A DNA stretch of 43,836 nucleotides. Origin: a virus. This document shows, one piece after another, positions 1-7,085 of the stretch. How positions within the stretch are numbered: the first letter of the stretch is position 1; every line of letters begins with the position of its first letter. The translations under genes were made by a program, and so were the position numbers. Location of the stretch: IMG/VR virus record IMGVR_UViG_3300020213_000004, positions 1 through 43,836 of that record; one strand, 5' to 3'. The notes below the pieces were generated by a model. It was not told where the DNA came from and made no database searches. It saw only the letters and a list, made by a program, of their open reading frames with translations.

Positions 1-96
1 ATGGACTTACGAGAAGAGCCTACCTATACAATTATGGATGAATTATCTGCAGCCTCAAAGACTATGAAGAACATAGCAACATCATTAGTTACATAG
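1..96 (+). CDS. Endolysin C-terminus (duplicated by assembly overlap)
   Basis: This is the last 31 codons plus TAG stop of the M23 endolysin encoded in full at 43275..43805, present again because the contig ends overlap. The first codon here is an internal methionine and not a true start. On the circular genome this piece and the right-hand copy are one and the same. Confidence 0.9.
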   Translation: MDLREEPTYTIMDELSAASKTMKNIATSLVT

Positions 97-127
97 AGAA
101 TAGCTAAGGTTGAGAATCCAATTCTCA
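1..127. repeat. Left copy of 127-bp terminal overlap
   Basis: Bases 1..127 are identical to 43710..43836. A terminal identity of exactly 127 bp equals a common largest assembly k-mer, so the likeliest reading is the overlap of a circular or circularly permuted molecule and not a biological direct terminal repeat. The repeat starts inside the endolysin gene and ends inside the downstream hairpin. Confidence 0.9.
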
Positions 128-133
128 ATCTTA
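105..133 (+). other. 13-bp stem-loop after endolysin
   Basis: A long inverted repeat with arms 105..117 and 121..133 (13 pairs, one G-U) closes a 3-nt CCA loop, 9 bases after the endolysin stop. There is no U-run after it, so it may be a processing or stability hairpin and not an intrinsic terminator. It marks the left border of a small cassette with unusual translation signals (164..898). Confidence 0.6.
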
Positions 134-163
134 TGGTGTTCTTTGTAAGAAAGGAGATAAACA

Positions 164-361
164 ATGCAAGAGTTGAACAGAGTTGTCTTGTTGCAAAACG
201 GAAACTTTCGTATTGAAAGATATTGGTTGTCTGGTTGGGTGAAAATCTCAAACGGAACAGCCAGTGTCAAATTCATCTGGGGTTACACGGGAAAGGAAAC
301 CGAGGTAACTCAAACAAAAATCACTCCGAATTACACTTTTGAAGTAAAGGGGGCAAAATGA
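164..361 (+). CDS. Hypothetical protein, 65 aa
   Basis: I do not recognise this small protein. It is rich in beta-type residues (WLSGWVKISNGTASVKFIWG) and has no membrane segment or Cys motif. The start is well supported: AAAGGAG lies 7 bases upstream of the ATG, one of the few clear Shine-Dalgarno sites in the genome. The stop overlaps the next start as ATGA, so the two genes are translationally coupled. It is the first gene of a three-gene cassette after the endolysin. Function unknown. Confidence 0.65.
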   Translation: MQELNRVVLLQNGNFRIERYWLSGWVKISNGTASVKFIWGYTGKETEVTQTKITPNYTFEVKGAK

Positions 362-666
362 AAATGCGATGTCAGGTACTTATTACCCAGTGTTCGTGTG
401 GTGGAATAGCACCTCCCACACTGCTCTGGGTTGCGGAAAACAACACAATCATTTCCGAGGGTTTATGCCTCGGTTGTAGTGCAAAAGTTACTGCGACTGT
501 ATCGTTTAAGTTTTTGAACGAAACAGTCCAGAAACTCCGAGGTGAGTCTGTGCCACTCAAACCACCACTCAAACCAATGCCTAAACTCCCCGTAATCTCT
601 GACCACGATTGGTTGCGCCAATTGGGAATTGACGACAAGGAGCCACCCAATGCCCCGAAGAAGTAA
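358..666 (+). CDS. Hypothetical protein with Cys pairs, 102 aa
   Basis: The N-terminal half carries two cysteine pairs, QCSCGG and LCLGC, spaced like a small zinc-ribbon, although metal binding is inferred. A proline-rich linker (about residues 66-77) leads to an acidic C-terminal tail. The start overlaps the previous stop by ATGA and has an AAAGGGGG purine run 4 bases upstream. Its last 17 bases overlap the start of the HNH-like gene at 650. Base composition is visibly more GC-rich than the late structural genes. I cannot name a family. Confidence 0.6.
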   Translation: MKMRCQVLITQCSCGGIAPPTLLWVAENNTIISEGLCLGCSAKVTATVSFKFLNETVQKLRGESVPLKPPLKPMPKLPVISDHDWLRQLGIDDKEPPNAPKK

Positions 667-898
667 AAAAGGCAAGCACAGAAAGGGTCGAAATTGTCAT
701 CACTTCCTCTACCCAAAAAGTAGAGGAGGTGACAACAGTCTCAGTAACCTTCTCTTGATTGATATTGAGAAGCATGAAGCATGGCATCGCTTGTTCAAGA
801 ATGCCACAGCAGATGAAGTCCTCAGCCTTCTTGAGAGGGTTGTGAGGGCAAAGAAACACCAAGGAGGGATCCACATCTCGGAGCTATCCGTTAAATAG
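650..898 (+). CDS. Small HNH-like protein, 82 aa
   Basis: After a basic N-terminus (RRSKKGKHRKGR) comes an HNH-like core, CHHFLYPKSRGG followed by N..L and KHEAWHRLF, which matches the His-Asn-His pattern of small HNH nucleases. The normal 50-60 residue core is present but there is no separate DNA-binding domain. I chose ATG 650 and not the upstream TTG 629 because AAGGAG sits 7 bases before it. It could be a free-standing homing-type nuclease or a packaging-associated HNH protein. It ends just before a terminator, as the last gene of the SD-bearing cassette. Confidence 0.65.
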   Translation: MPRRSKKGKHRKGRNCHHFLYPKSRGGDNSLSNLLLIDIEKHEAWHRLFKNATADEVLSLLERVVRAKKHQGGIHISELSVK

Positions 899-899
899 T

Positions 900-922
900 A
901 AGGGAGCATGTCTCCCTTTTAT
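900..922 (+). terminator. Rho-independent terminator
   Basis: AAGGGAG (900..906), loop CATGT, CTCCCTT (912..918), then a short T-rich tract TTATT. The 7-bp GC-containing stem directly follows the HNH-like gene stop and separates the SD-bearing cassette from the second holin and tail genes. Confidence 0.6.
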
Positions 923-935
923 TATTAAATTAATG

Positions 936-947
936 TATAATATACAA
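936..947 (+). promoter_or_regulatory. Possible -10 element of a leaderless promoter
   Basis: A perfect TATAAT (936..941) ends 6 bases before ATG 948, which would put the transcription start at or next to the start codon. No good -35 box is seen at 17-18 bp, because that stretch lies in the terminator stem. Weak evidence, but it fits a promoter right after a terminator. Confidence 0.3.
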
Positions 948-1217
948 ATGGAAACAAAACCAACATTACCCGCATACATGACAAGTTCAGTAGACCCTGC
1001 AAAAGTGTCTGCTCGAATCAGTGGTGCGGTGATAGCAAGTTCAAGTATTATCATATTTTTAGCAGCACAGTTACTCAATATTAAATTAAATCCAGAAGAC
1101 ATTATCGGTCTTGCAACACAGATTGGTGCGGTGGGAGGTGCAATCGTCACAGTCAAAGGAATCATCATTTGGATTATGACAAAGTTTGGAAAGAAGGTAT
1201 CATTTATTAATCAATAA
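948..1217 (+). CDS. Putative holin, two membrane segments (89 aa)
   Basis: A small membrane protein with two predicted transmembrane stretches (about residues 29-46 and 58-78: SSSIIIFLAAQLL and GGAIVTVKGIIIWIM) and a basic C-terminus (KFGKKVSF), the typical build of a class II holin. It would form lesions in the inner membrane that release or activate the endolysin. An upstream ATG at 933 would add five residues; ATG 948 is preferred because it lies 6 bases after a TATAAT box. It lies about 1 kb beyond the M23 endolysin on the circle, and a second holin-like gene lies just before that endolysin. One of the two may be an antiholin. Confidence 0.55.
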   Translation: METKPTLPAYMTSSVDPAKVSARISGAVIASSSIIIFLAAQLLNIKLNPEDIIGLATQIGAVGGAIVTVKGIIIWIMTKFGKKVSFINQ

Positions 1218-1222
1218 ACAAT

Positions 1223-2620
1223 ATGTCTGAATTTCCACAAATAAAAATAGAGCATAACATTGGCAACACAATCACGATACCAAATCAATTGGATGTCAAA
1301 GTTGCTACTTTTTTAAGTGATAACGCTTTAGCTGGATTGAACGGCTTGAATGGAGACAATTTTACAGATTTCACTTCAGGGAGTTCGATTCCGGTATTAT
1401 TATCGAGTTTAGGATCAGAGAACGCTGAAATTGTCATTTCTTCAAGTCATACGACTACCAATCTTGTTGTTGGCACGACAATTCTTCCTCACTTTAGAGG
1501 GGATTCAGTTAAACAGTTGAATTACGACCAAGTTATTGTTTCCTGGTCTGCGACAAGTGGTGGAGCTTATTCAGTGCTTAGCACTTCAACATTTCAAGTT
1601 TCTCAGCAAAATACAGTAGTATTTCATCCTGCTGGACTTGTTACTTCTTTCTATAAACTTCAATGGAAAAATTCAATTACTGGAGATTTATCTAGTTATT
1701 CGGACCCAATTAGTGTTGATACTTATGATCCAAAATCAGTAGCTGAACTTATTTATCCAGTGCTTAGAGCGATGGGTGTTTCCGAAAATGACCCAAAAAT
1801 AAATATCACATTCTGTCTATCTGCAATTGATGATGCTCGAAAATACACAGAAGGAAAATTATATGGTATCCGCCATGCGTGGCAAGAACAATTTGAATTT
1901 CCAATCGGAGTTCTCTCTGGAACAAATTATGTCGACCTACCTGATGACATTGACTTCAATGAAACGGATAGGTCGATGCTTGCAGCTAGATTCCTCATTG
2001 GAAATGTTTTGACACCATACAATTTGAGGTATATAGACAAGAGAACCTGGAATCAGGTTGCATGGTCAGTTATGGGCGGAAGTAATACAGTCACGGTTGC
2101 AATCAGTGCCTCAACAATAACCTTAGACAGTGTAGGAGATTTCAGTGGTTCATCATCAGGTGTTGCGTATGTGGCCACCACTGCATATTCACAAACTCTG
2201 ATGCAGATTTCTTACACTGGGGTAGATTTAACAACTAATCAATTAACTGGAGTAACTGGGGTCACAAGGTCGATACCTGTTGGTACACAGGTGTGGTCAA
2301 ATCCAACCATCTCTCAACCGGTTTACTACACGGTGTTTGAGAATAGGTTATATTTCGACCGAATCATTCCAGACTCGATGCAAGGAAACAATGTCTACAT
2401 CGATTACTACAAGAAAATTGATAAAGTTGAGAATCTGTATCAAGTTATACCTGAGCATTATCGTGAGATATATAAATGGTATCTACGGTACGCAATAAAA
2501 TATCGAAAAGATATTTCATTAGGTAGTAACGACCCTGATTTAAAGAAGTTTGAGGATTTAGTTCAAGCGGTATTCAACAACCTTTACACTGGGCAAGAAA
2601 CGACAATTATTACAAGTTAA
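1223..2620 (+). CDS. Putative tail adaptor / accessory protein, 465 aa
   Basis: The N-terminal half (about 1-165) is beta-rich and Ser/Thr-rich, possibly an Ig-like or carrier domain. The C-terminal part begins with a helical stretch (AELIYPVLRAMGV...INITFCLSAIDDARKY) followed by a W..Q..F.FPIG....YVDLPDDI segment, which resembles head-tail adaptor proteins of short-tailed phages (P22 gp4-like role). The assignment rests on this resemblance and on its place at the head of the tail genes. The start has no Shine-Dalgarno, as is usual here. An alternative is a baseplate or fibre-attachment protein. Confidence 0.4.
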   Translation: MSEFPQIKIEHNIGNTITIPNQLDVKVATFLSDNALAGLNGLNGDNFTDFTSGSSIPVLLSSLGSENAEIVISSSHTTTNLVVGTTILPHFRGDSVKQLNYDQVIVSWSATSGGAYSVLSTSTFQVSQQNTVVFHPAGLVTSFYKLQWKNSITGDLSSYSDPISVDTYDPKSVAELIYPVLRAMGVSENDPKINITFCLSAIDDARKYTEGKLYGIRHAWQEQFEFPIGVLSGTNYVDLPDDIDFNETDRSMLAARFLIGNVLTPYNLRYIDKRTWNQVAWSVMGGSNTVTVAISASTITLDSVGDFSGSSSGVAYVATTAYSQTLMQISYTGVDLTTNQLTGVTGVTRSIPVGTQVWSNPTISQPVYYTVFENRLYFDRIIPDSMQGNNVYIDYYKKIDKVENLYQVIPEHYREIYKWYLRYAIKYRKDISLGSNDPDLKKFEDLVQAVFNNLYTGQETTIITS

Positions 2621-2645
2621 TTATTAAAATAAGAATTATAAAATC

Positions 2646-3275
2646 ATGGCATATTTAAACCCTTTAATCCCAAATGTCGATATTCAACAACAAGAAGCGA
2701 CAGGGGATAGATTAATTACTTTCGGAACTATCAAATCAGGACCTCCTTACGCTGGAGCTGCTTACGCTGGTCTATTTGCTCTTGAGTGTGTACTTGAGAG
2801 TTTGGATGGTCTAGCTGTTTATCAGCAATCAGGAACAGTTGCTGTACCAGCATGGACTGCTCTTGGAAGCGGTGCTAACGGTGCGACTGGATACACTGGC
2901 ACAACAGGATACACTGGTACAACTGGCTACACAGGATACACAGGTCCAACTGGATATACTGGATATACTGGATATACAGGTAGAACTGGATACACTGGAT
3001 ACACAGGCTACACTGGAGTTGGTACAACTGGCTACACAGGATACATAGGTCCAACTGGATTTACTGGTTATACTGGATACACTGGTGCTGGAAACTTCAC
3101 AGGATTTACTGGATACACAGGTAGAACTGGATTCACTGGCTACACTGGACCTCAAGGTTCAGCTACTGGTTATACTGGTTATACAGGACCGAACATTGGT
3201 TCTGGTGTTAACTTTGGACCAGGAGCAGTTACTTCAATAACTGTAGTCAACGGAGTTGTGACTGCAATTTCTTAG
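2646..3275 (+). CDS. Collagen-like Gly-Tyr-Thr fibre protein, 209 aa
   Basis: After a unique head of about 75 residues the protein becomes a Gly-X-Y collagen-type repeat, dominated by G-Y-T with G-P-T, G-R-T and G-F-T variants (about residues 78-182), ending in a short cap ([19 protein letters not shown]). Such repeats form trimeric rods in phage fibres. Hydroxyproline-type stabilisation is absent and Thr dominates the Y position. A related repeat is in the gene at 40466..41314, with a different head and tip. It lies between the tail adaptor and the tail propeller-like gene, so a side fibre or tail appendage is likely. Confidence 0.75.
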   Translation: MAYLNPLIPNVDIQQQEATGDRLITFGTIKSGPPYAGAAYAGLFALECVLESLDGLAVYQQSGTVAVPAWTALGSGANGATGYTGTTGYTGTTGYTGYTGPTGYTGYTGYTGRTGYTGYTGYTGVGTTGYTGYIGPTGFTGYTGYTGAGNFTGFTGYTGRTGFTGYTGPQGSATGYTGYTGPNIGSGVNFGPGAVTSITVVNGVVTAIS

Positions 3276-3285
3276 TATTTCTATT

Positions 3286-3312
3286 CTCTCCCTACTGTAC
3301 CCACAGGGAGAG
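3286..3312 (+). other. Intergenic stem-loop
   Basis: CTCTCCC (3286..3292) pairs with GGGAGAG (3306..3312) around a 13-nt loop, 10 bases after the fibre stop and 20 bases before the next start. No U-run follows, so it is not a standard terminator. Similar hairpins stand before other late genes. Confidence 0.5.
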
Positions 3313-3332
3313 GGTTAGGAGCATTAAAAAAT

Positions 3333-4781
3333 ATGTCAAAAAACCTACAAAATGTAAAAATACCTTATCCAACTGAAGGAGTTATTCGTTCTGCTCAACT
3401 TAATGATACTGTTTCACCTGAAAACTCAGTTCAACTTGCTATTAATATGAACTTTGACCGAGTTGGAGCGTGGCAAACACGACCAGGAGCACAGATTCTT
3501 TACACTGGTAGGAGTGGAAGTATTACCTCTTTTGGGACACTAAACATTCAAGGTGGAATAAAAAAACTATTTTCTCAAGTTGGTACTGATGTTTCAGTGT
3601 GGACTGGAAGTGCATGGTCATCAGTTCGAACCACTTCAGTTTCGACAAAGGCTAGATTTAGTCAGTGGTTGAATTACCTATATATGGTAAATGGTACTGA
3701 TGCTCTTCAAGTATCGAATGGAGGTGCTTTTGCGGCAACTGCCGGATTTGTTCCAGCAACTACAATGCCAGTTGGACACTTTGTTCAAGCTGGATTTGAT
3801 GGGCGTATCTGGGTTGGTAATAAAACCACTGATGCCTTATATTTTTCTGACATTGTTCAATTCACACCTCCTTCAACTTATTCAATTACTTATACCGCAA
3901 CTAACTTTATATCGACCCTTTCCTCTCAAGATGGTGAATCAATGACTGGTCTTTTCCGAGTACCTCGAGCACTTTTAGTTTTTAAACAAAATCATATTTA
4001 TCGAGTTTATAGTTCAACAAATGTCGACCCCTACCCAGCATACAATGTTGGAACATATTCTCAGGAATCAATTGTTCAAGCAAAAAATGGGTTATATTTT
4101 CATCACTCTTCTGGTTTTTATCAGTTCAATTATGACGGTCAACCAACTGAAATATCAAAGCGTGTTACTGATTTTGTTAAAGCTATTCCTCGTTCTGCAT
4201 ACGACAACATTGTAGGAATTTATGATGGATATGATGCTGTAAAGTGGTCAGTTGGACCTGTAACAGTTGAGGGTGTGACATACACAAATTGTCAGATGCG
4301 TTACACCATTTCTACTCAAGTGTGGACTATTTACGATTTCCCAAATAATACAATCACAGCTCTTACTCCATTCGATGACGGGACTACTCTTTATCAAGTT
4401 GTTGGAACATCAACTGGAAAGGTCGGTCAACTTGACTCAGGAAATGATGATTTTGGTATAGCTATTTATTACGACTTTATTGATAGATGGCGTTCATTTT
4501 TAGAAATGTATTCTAAGTCAAAGAAAATTAATGGAATGATGGTTTCTTCATACAACGGAGGCGGAGCACTTTTACAGTATCAAACACAGAAGGCGACAGT
4601 GAATGATTGGGAAGATATTGATACACTTGATGAAGAATATGACTCTCTGTTTCCAAATGCTAATACCAATGATTTCAGTATTATCCGTTTTAGACTTAGA
4701 GGAAGCACTAATGGAACAGCAATAGTTTTTTGTGGCATTGAGATACTTAGTCTACAAGATGAAGGTTTTAATAAAAATTAA
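3333..4781 (+). CDS. Putative tail stabilisation / propeller protein, 482 aa
   Basis: A large beta-rich protein with repeated short strands and motifs such as NFDRVGAWQTRPGAQ near the N-terminus, WLNYLYMVNGTDALQVSNGG, GRIWVGNK and YFSDI. This pattern, a beta-propeller-like body about 450-500 residues long, is typical of podovirus tail-needle or tail-tube stabilisation proteins (P22 gp10 role, or T7-type tubular protein B). It follows the adaptor and a fibre and precedes another fibre, which fits. Assignment is by architecture and context; I cannot show direct homology. The start lacks a Shine-Dalgarno (leader TTAAAAAAT). Confidence 0.5.
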   Translation: MSKNLQNVKIPYPTEGVIRSAQLNDTVSPENSVQLAINMNFDRVGAWQTRPGAQILYTGRSGSITSFGTLNIQGGIKKLFSQVGTDVSVWTGSAWSSVRTTSVSTKARFSQWLNYLYMVNGTDALQVSNGGAFAATAGFVPATTMPVGHFVQAGFDGRIWVGNKTTDALYFSDIVQFTPPSTYSITYTATNFISTLSSQDGESMTGLFRVPRALLVFKQNHIYRVYSSTNVDPYPAYNVGTYSQESIVQAKNGLYFHHSSGFYQFNYDGQPTEISKRVTDFVKAIPRSAYDNIVGIYDGYDAVKWSVGPVTVEGVTYTNCQMRYTISTQVWTIYDFPNNTITALTPFDDGTTLYQVVGTSTGKVGQLDSGNDDFGIAIYYDFIDRWRSFLEMYSKSKKINGMMVSSYNGGGALLQYQTQKATVNDWEDIDTLDEEYDSLFPNANTNDFSIIRFRLRGSTNGTAIVFCGIEILSLQDEGFNKN

Positions 4782-4783
4782 AT

Positions 4784-6043
4784 ATGAACCTCACAGAATT
4801 ACAATTGAATAGAAATCTTTATAAGACCGAACCTCAGACATCTGAGACACTTGGAGCTGGTGATGTTGCTTCAAATCTTTCTCCTACACCAAGTTCGGCC
4901 ATAGCTTCTGGTAACTCAGTTACTGACATAAACACAAATGCAGAACAATTAAATGGAGAGGTTATCGCTCCTGGGTCAATTCCTGTTACGACATTCGATA
5001 TTGCTGATTTAGGGTGGATACAAACCTGTGTGTTTTCAGTAACAGATGCTGATACTGTAGCGTGGACAAGTGGTGTGTTCACATCTGCTAAGGGAGTCTC
5101 TTACTCTATTTCTGCTGGTAATACAGGAAATATGACTGCTCAAAATTATATTTATTTAAATATAAACGCTTCCTTAACCGCTTATCAAGTTACCACTACT
5201 CAATCTAATATTATTGGTCCCGGAAAGGTTTTAATTGCTGTTGCTCAAAATGGAAGCGTAACCGCATCTTATGCTCTTACTCAAACTATTCAAGTAGTGG
5301 CAAATAATATTGTAGCGAATACACTTTCCGCTATTTCTGCCAACCTAGGTTCAATCACAGCTGGTGAAATAAATATCAATAATAACGCAATGATTGATTC
5401 TAGTGGATATGGAACATTCATAGGAATCGCTTCACTTAACTTGAAGGCTTACACAAACTTCGAAAACTCAGGACGTTTTGTTCTTACTGGGGCCACAGTC
5501 ACTCCTACTTTCGGCAACAATGGAATGGTAGTTGCACCAGGAGCAGTGGCTACTAACTGGTCCCGTGCTCTTTGGTGGGTAACGAATTTTGTATTTAGTA
5601 ATAGAGCTTCCTTCACTTGCGGATTTACAGCACTAAGTGGGTTCAGTGCCGGAGATGGGGTGGGGTTTGTTGGATTAGGTAATATGACAATGACTGGAAG
5701 TGGGGTTACAGAAACAGGGAAAAACTATTGTGGTTTTGAAATTAAAAAAAGTTCCGGTGTTACTACAATAATCGCAATTCAGTGTGATGGAGGTGGGACA
5801 GCTACTTTTTCCGGGACTTTAGTTACTGTAGTTGATAACGATACTGTAGAACTTTTTCTAAGAATAACTGCTACTGGAATTAACTACTACACCAGATTGA
5901 ATGGAGGTAGTATTTCTTCGGTGACAACGCTTACAGCAACTGTACCTACAGGAGGGGAAAATAATGTCTGTTTTGAGACAACAAATAAGGGTAGTGCGAA
6001 TAATTTTCAAATACAATATCAGTGTGCGGCCTATGAACATTAA
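4784..6043 (+). CDS. Tail fibre / receptor-binding protein, 419 aa
   Basis: Residues 1-65 are low-complexity and probably attach to the tail. The middle contains a motif frequent in phage tail proteins, NTLSAISANLGSITAGEINI (about residues 180-200), and the C-terminal 200 residues form a beta-rich, concanavalin-like domain (FVFSNRASFTCGFTALSGF, VGFVGLGNMTMTG) that could bind glycans. The gene starts 2 bases after the previous stop. Receptor binding is inferred from the build and position. No enzymatic motif was seen. Confidence 0.55.
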   Translation: MNLTELQLNRNLYKTEPQTSETLGAGDVASNLSPTPSSAIASGNSVTDINTNAEQLNGEVIAPGSIPVTTFDIADLGWIQTCVFSVTDADTVAWTSGVFTSAKGVSYSISAGNTGNMTAQNYIYLNINASLTAYQVTTTQSNIIGPGKVLIAVAQNGSVTASYALTQTIQVVANNIVANTLSAISANLGSITAGEININNNAMIDSSGYGTFIGIASLNLKAYTNFENSGRFVLTGATVTPTFGNNGMVVAPGAVATNWSRALWWVTNFVFSNRASFTCGFTALSGFSAGDGVGFVGLGNMTMTGSGVTETGKNYCGFEIKKSSGVTTIIAIQCDGGGTATFSGTLVTVVDNDTVELFLRITATGINYYTRLNGGSISSVTTLTATVPTGGENNVCFETTNKGSANNFQIQYQCAAYEH

Positions 6044-6076
6044 TAAAAAATGGTATTATAAATTAACAACAATAAC

Positions 6077-7081
6077 ATGTTTCCACAAGTAAACTTACAA
6101 CCAGGTTCCAATAACACACAAGCGGTTAAACAGCTTCAAGATTACCTTGTGGCTAATGGATATATGACTCAGGCTCAAGTCAATACTGGCTATGGGACGT
6201 ATGGACCACAAACTACTAAAGCGGTTGCGGCTCTACAACAGAGAACAGGAGTCAATAACTCAACTGGTGTAGGGTATTTTGGACCACGAACTATTGCAGC
6301 GATTTCAGGTCAACAGACTCAACCAAGTAATCCAGCTCCTATAGCTCCTCAAACTCAACCTCAAACCCAATCTCAACTTGATACTGAGTATTCATCCGCA
6401 GCGGCCGCACACCCAGCTCTTGTGGGAAACAGTCCAGAATCAATTACTTACGCAACAACCACAGGAGACTATAGTGCTCTAGTGAACAGTGCAGGTAAAC
6501 CATTTAGCGATGCTGACCAAGCTAGTGCTTTAGCTCAAGGAACAGCAGCCGTTTCCCCTTTTTACCAAGCTGAACAAAAAAAAGAAACTGAAGATGCTAA
6601 TGTTAAATTAGCTGGACAACAAGCTGAATATCAAAAGTACCTAGACGACCAAGCCACAAAATTTCAAACAGAAAAAACAAATCAAGACCAAACTGCCTCA
6701 AATCAAGGGGTTCTTTTCTCGGGTGGGCGTGTTCAAAAACTTCAACAATTAGGGGATACTTATACCAAAAATGATGCTTATGCTAGAACTAAGCAAGGAA
6801 ATGAGATTGGAAACACTGCCCGAGATTTTGGTTATAAATTTGGAGATTCGGCTGCCAATGGTTTATCTCAATACTACAGTCTAGGAACTCAGAATTATAA
6901 TCCTAATGTAACATCAGGAGGGGTAACTCCTGGAGGGCTTTCAAGTGTTTACAGTGCCAATCAAGGATTCCAAGGAACCCAAGTTAATGCAGCGAAAGTA
7001 GCAGGACAAAAGAGAGCGGCAGGATTATTAGCTAATAGGGGTAACAAATTAGTAGGTTCAGGTTACACTAATCAATTTTAA
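6077..7081 (+). CDS. Internal virion protein with peptidoglycan-binding domain, 334 aa
   Basis: Residues about 9-75 form a peptidoglycan-binding type 1 domain, visible as AVKQLQDYLVANGYM, TYGPQTTKAVAALQQ and GVGYFGPRTIAAI. The remainder is Gln/Ala-rich and helical (TEDANVKLAGQQAEYQKYL, EKTNQDQ) with a Gly-rich end, as in ejected virion proteins. It is the first of three large adjacent genes in the position of the P22 gp7/gp20/gp16 cluster. A role in crossing the host wall during DNA ejection is inferred. The GYFGPRT form of the domain is one I associate with Patescibacteria proteins. Confidence 0.55.
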   Translation: MFPQVNLQPGSNNTQAVKQLQDYLVANGYMTQAQVNTGYGTYGPQTTKAVAALQQRTGVNNSTGVGYFGPRTIAAISGQQTQPSNPAPIAPQTQPQTQSQLDTEYSSAAAAHPALVGNSPESITYATTTGDYSALVNSAGKPFSDADQASALAQGTAAVSPFYQAEQKKETEDANVKLAGQQAEYQKYLDDQATKFQTEKTNQDQTASNQGVLFSGGRVQKLQQLGDTYTKNDAYARTKQGNEIGNTARDFGYKFGDSAANGLSQYYSLGTQNYNPNVTSGGVTPGGLSSVYSANQGFQGTQVNAAKVAGQKRAAGLLANRGNKLVGSGYTNQF

Positions 7082-7085
7082 TAAC

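Noticed and set aside
2829-3155. 108-codon Ser/Cys-rich ORF on the minus strand
   Set aside because: Antisense of the Gly-Tyr-Thr repeat of the fibre gene, with no independent start context.
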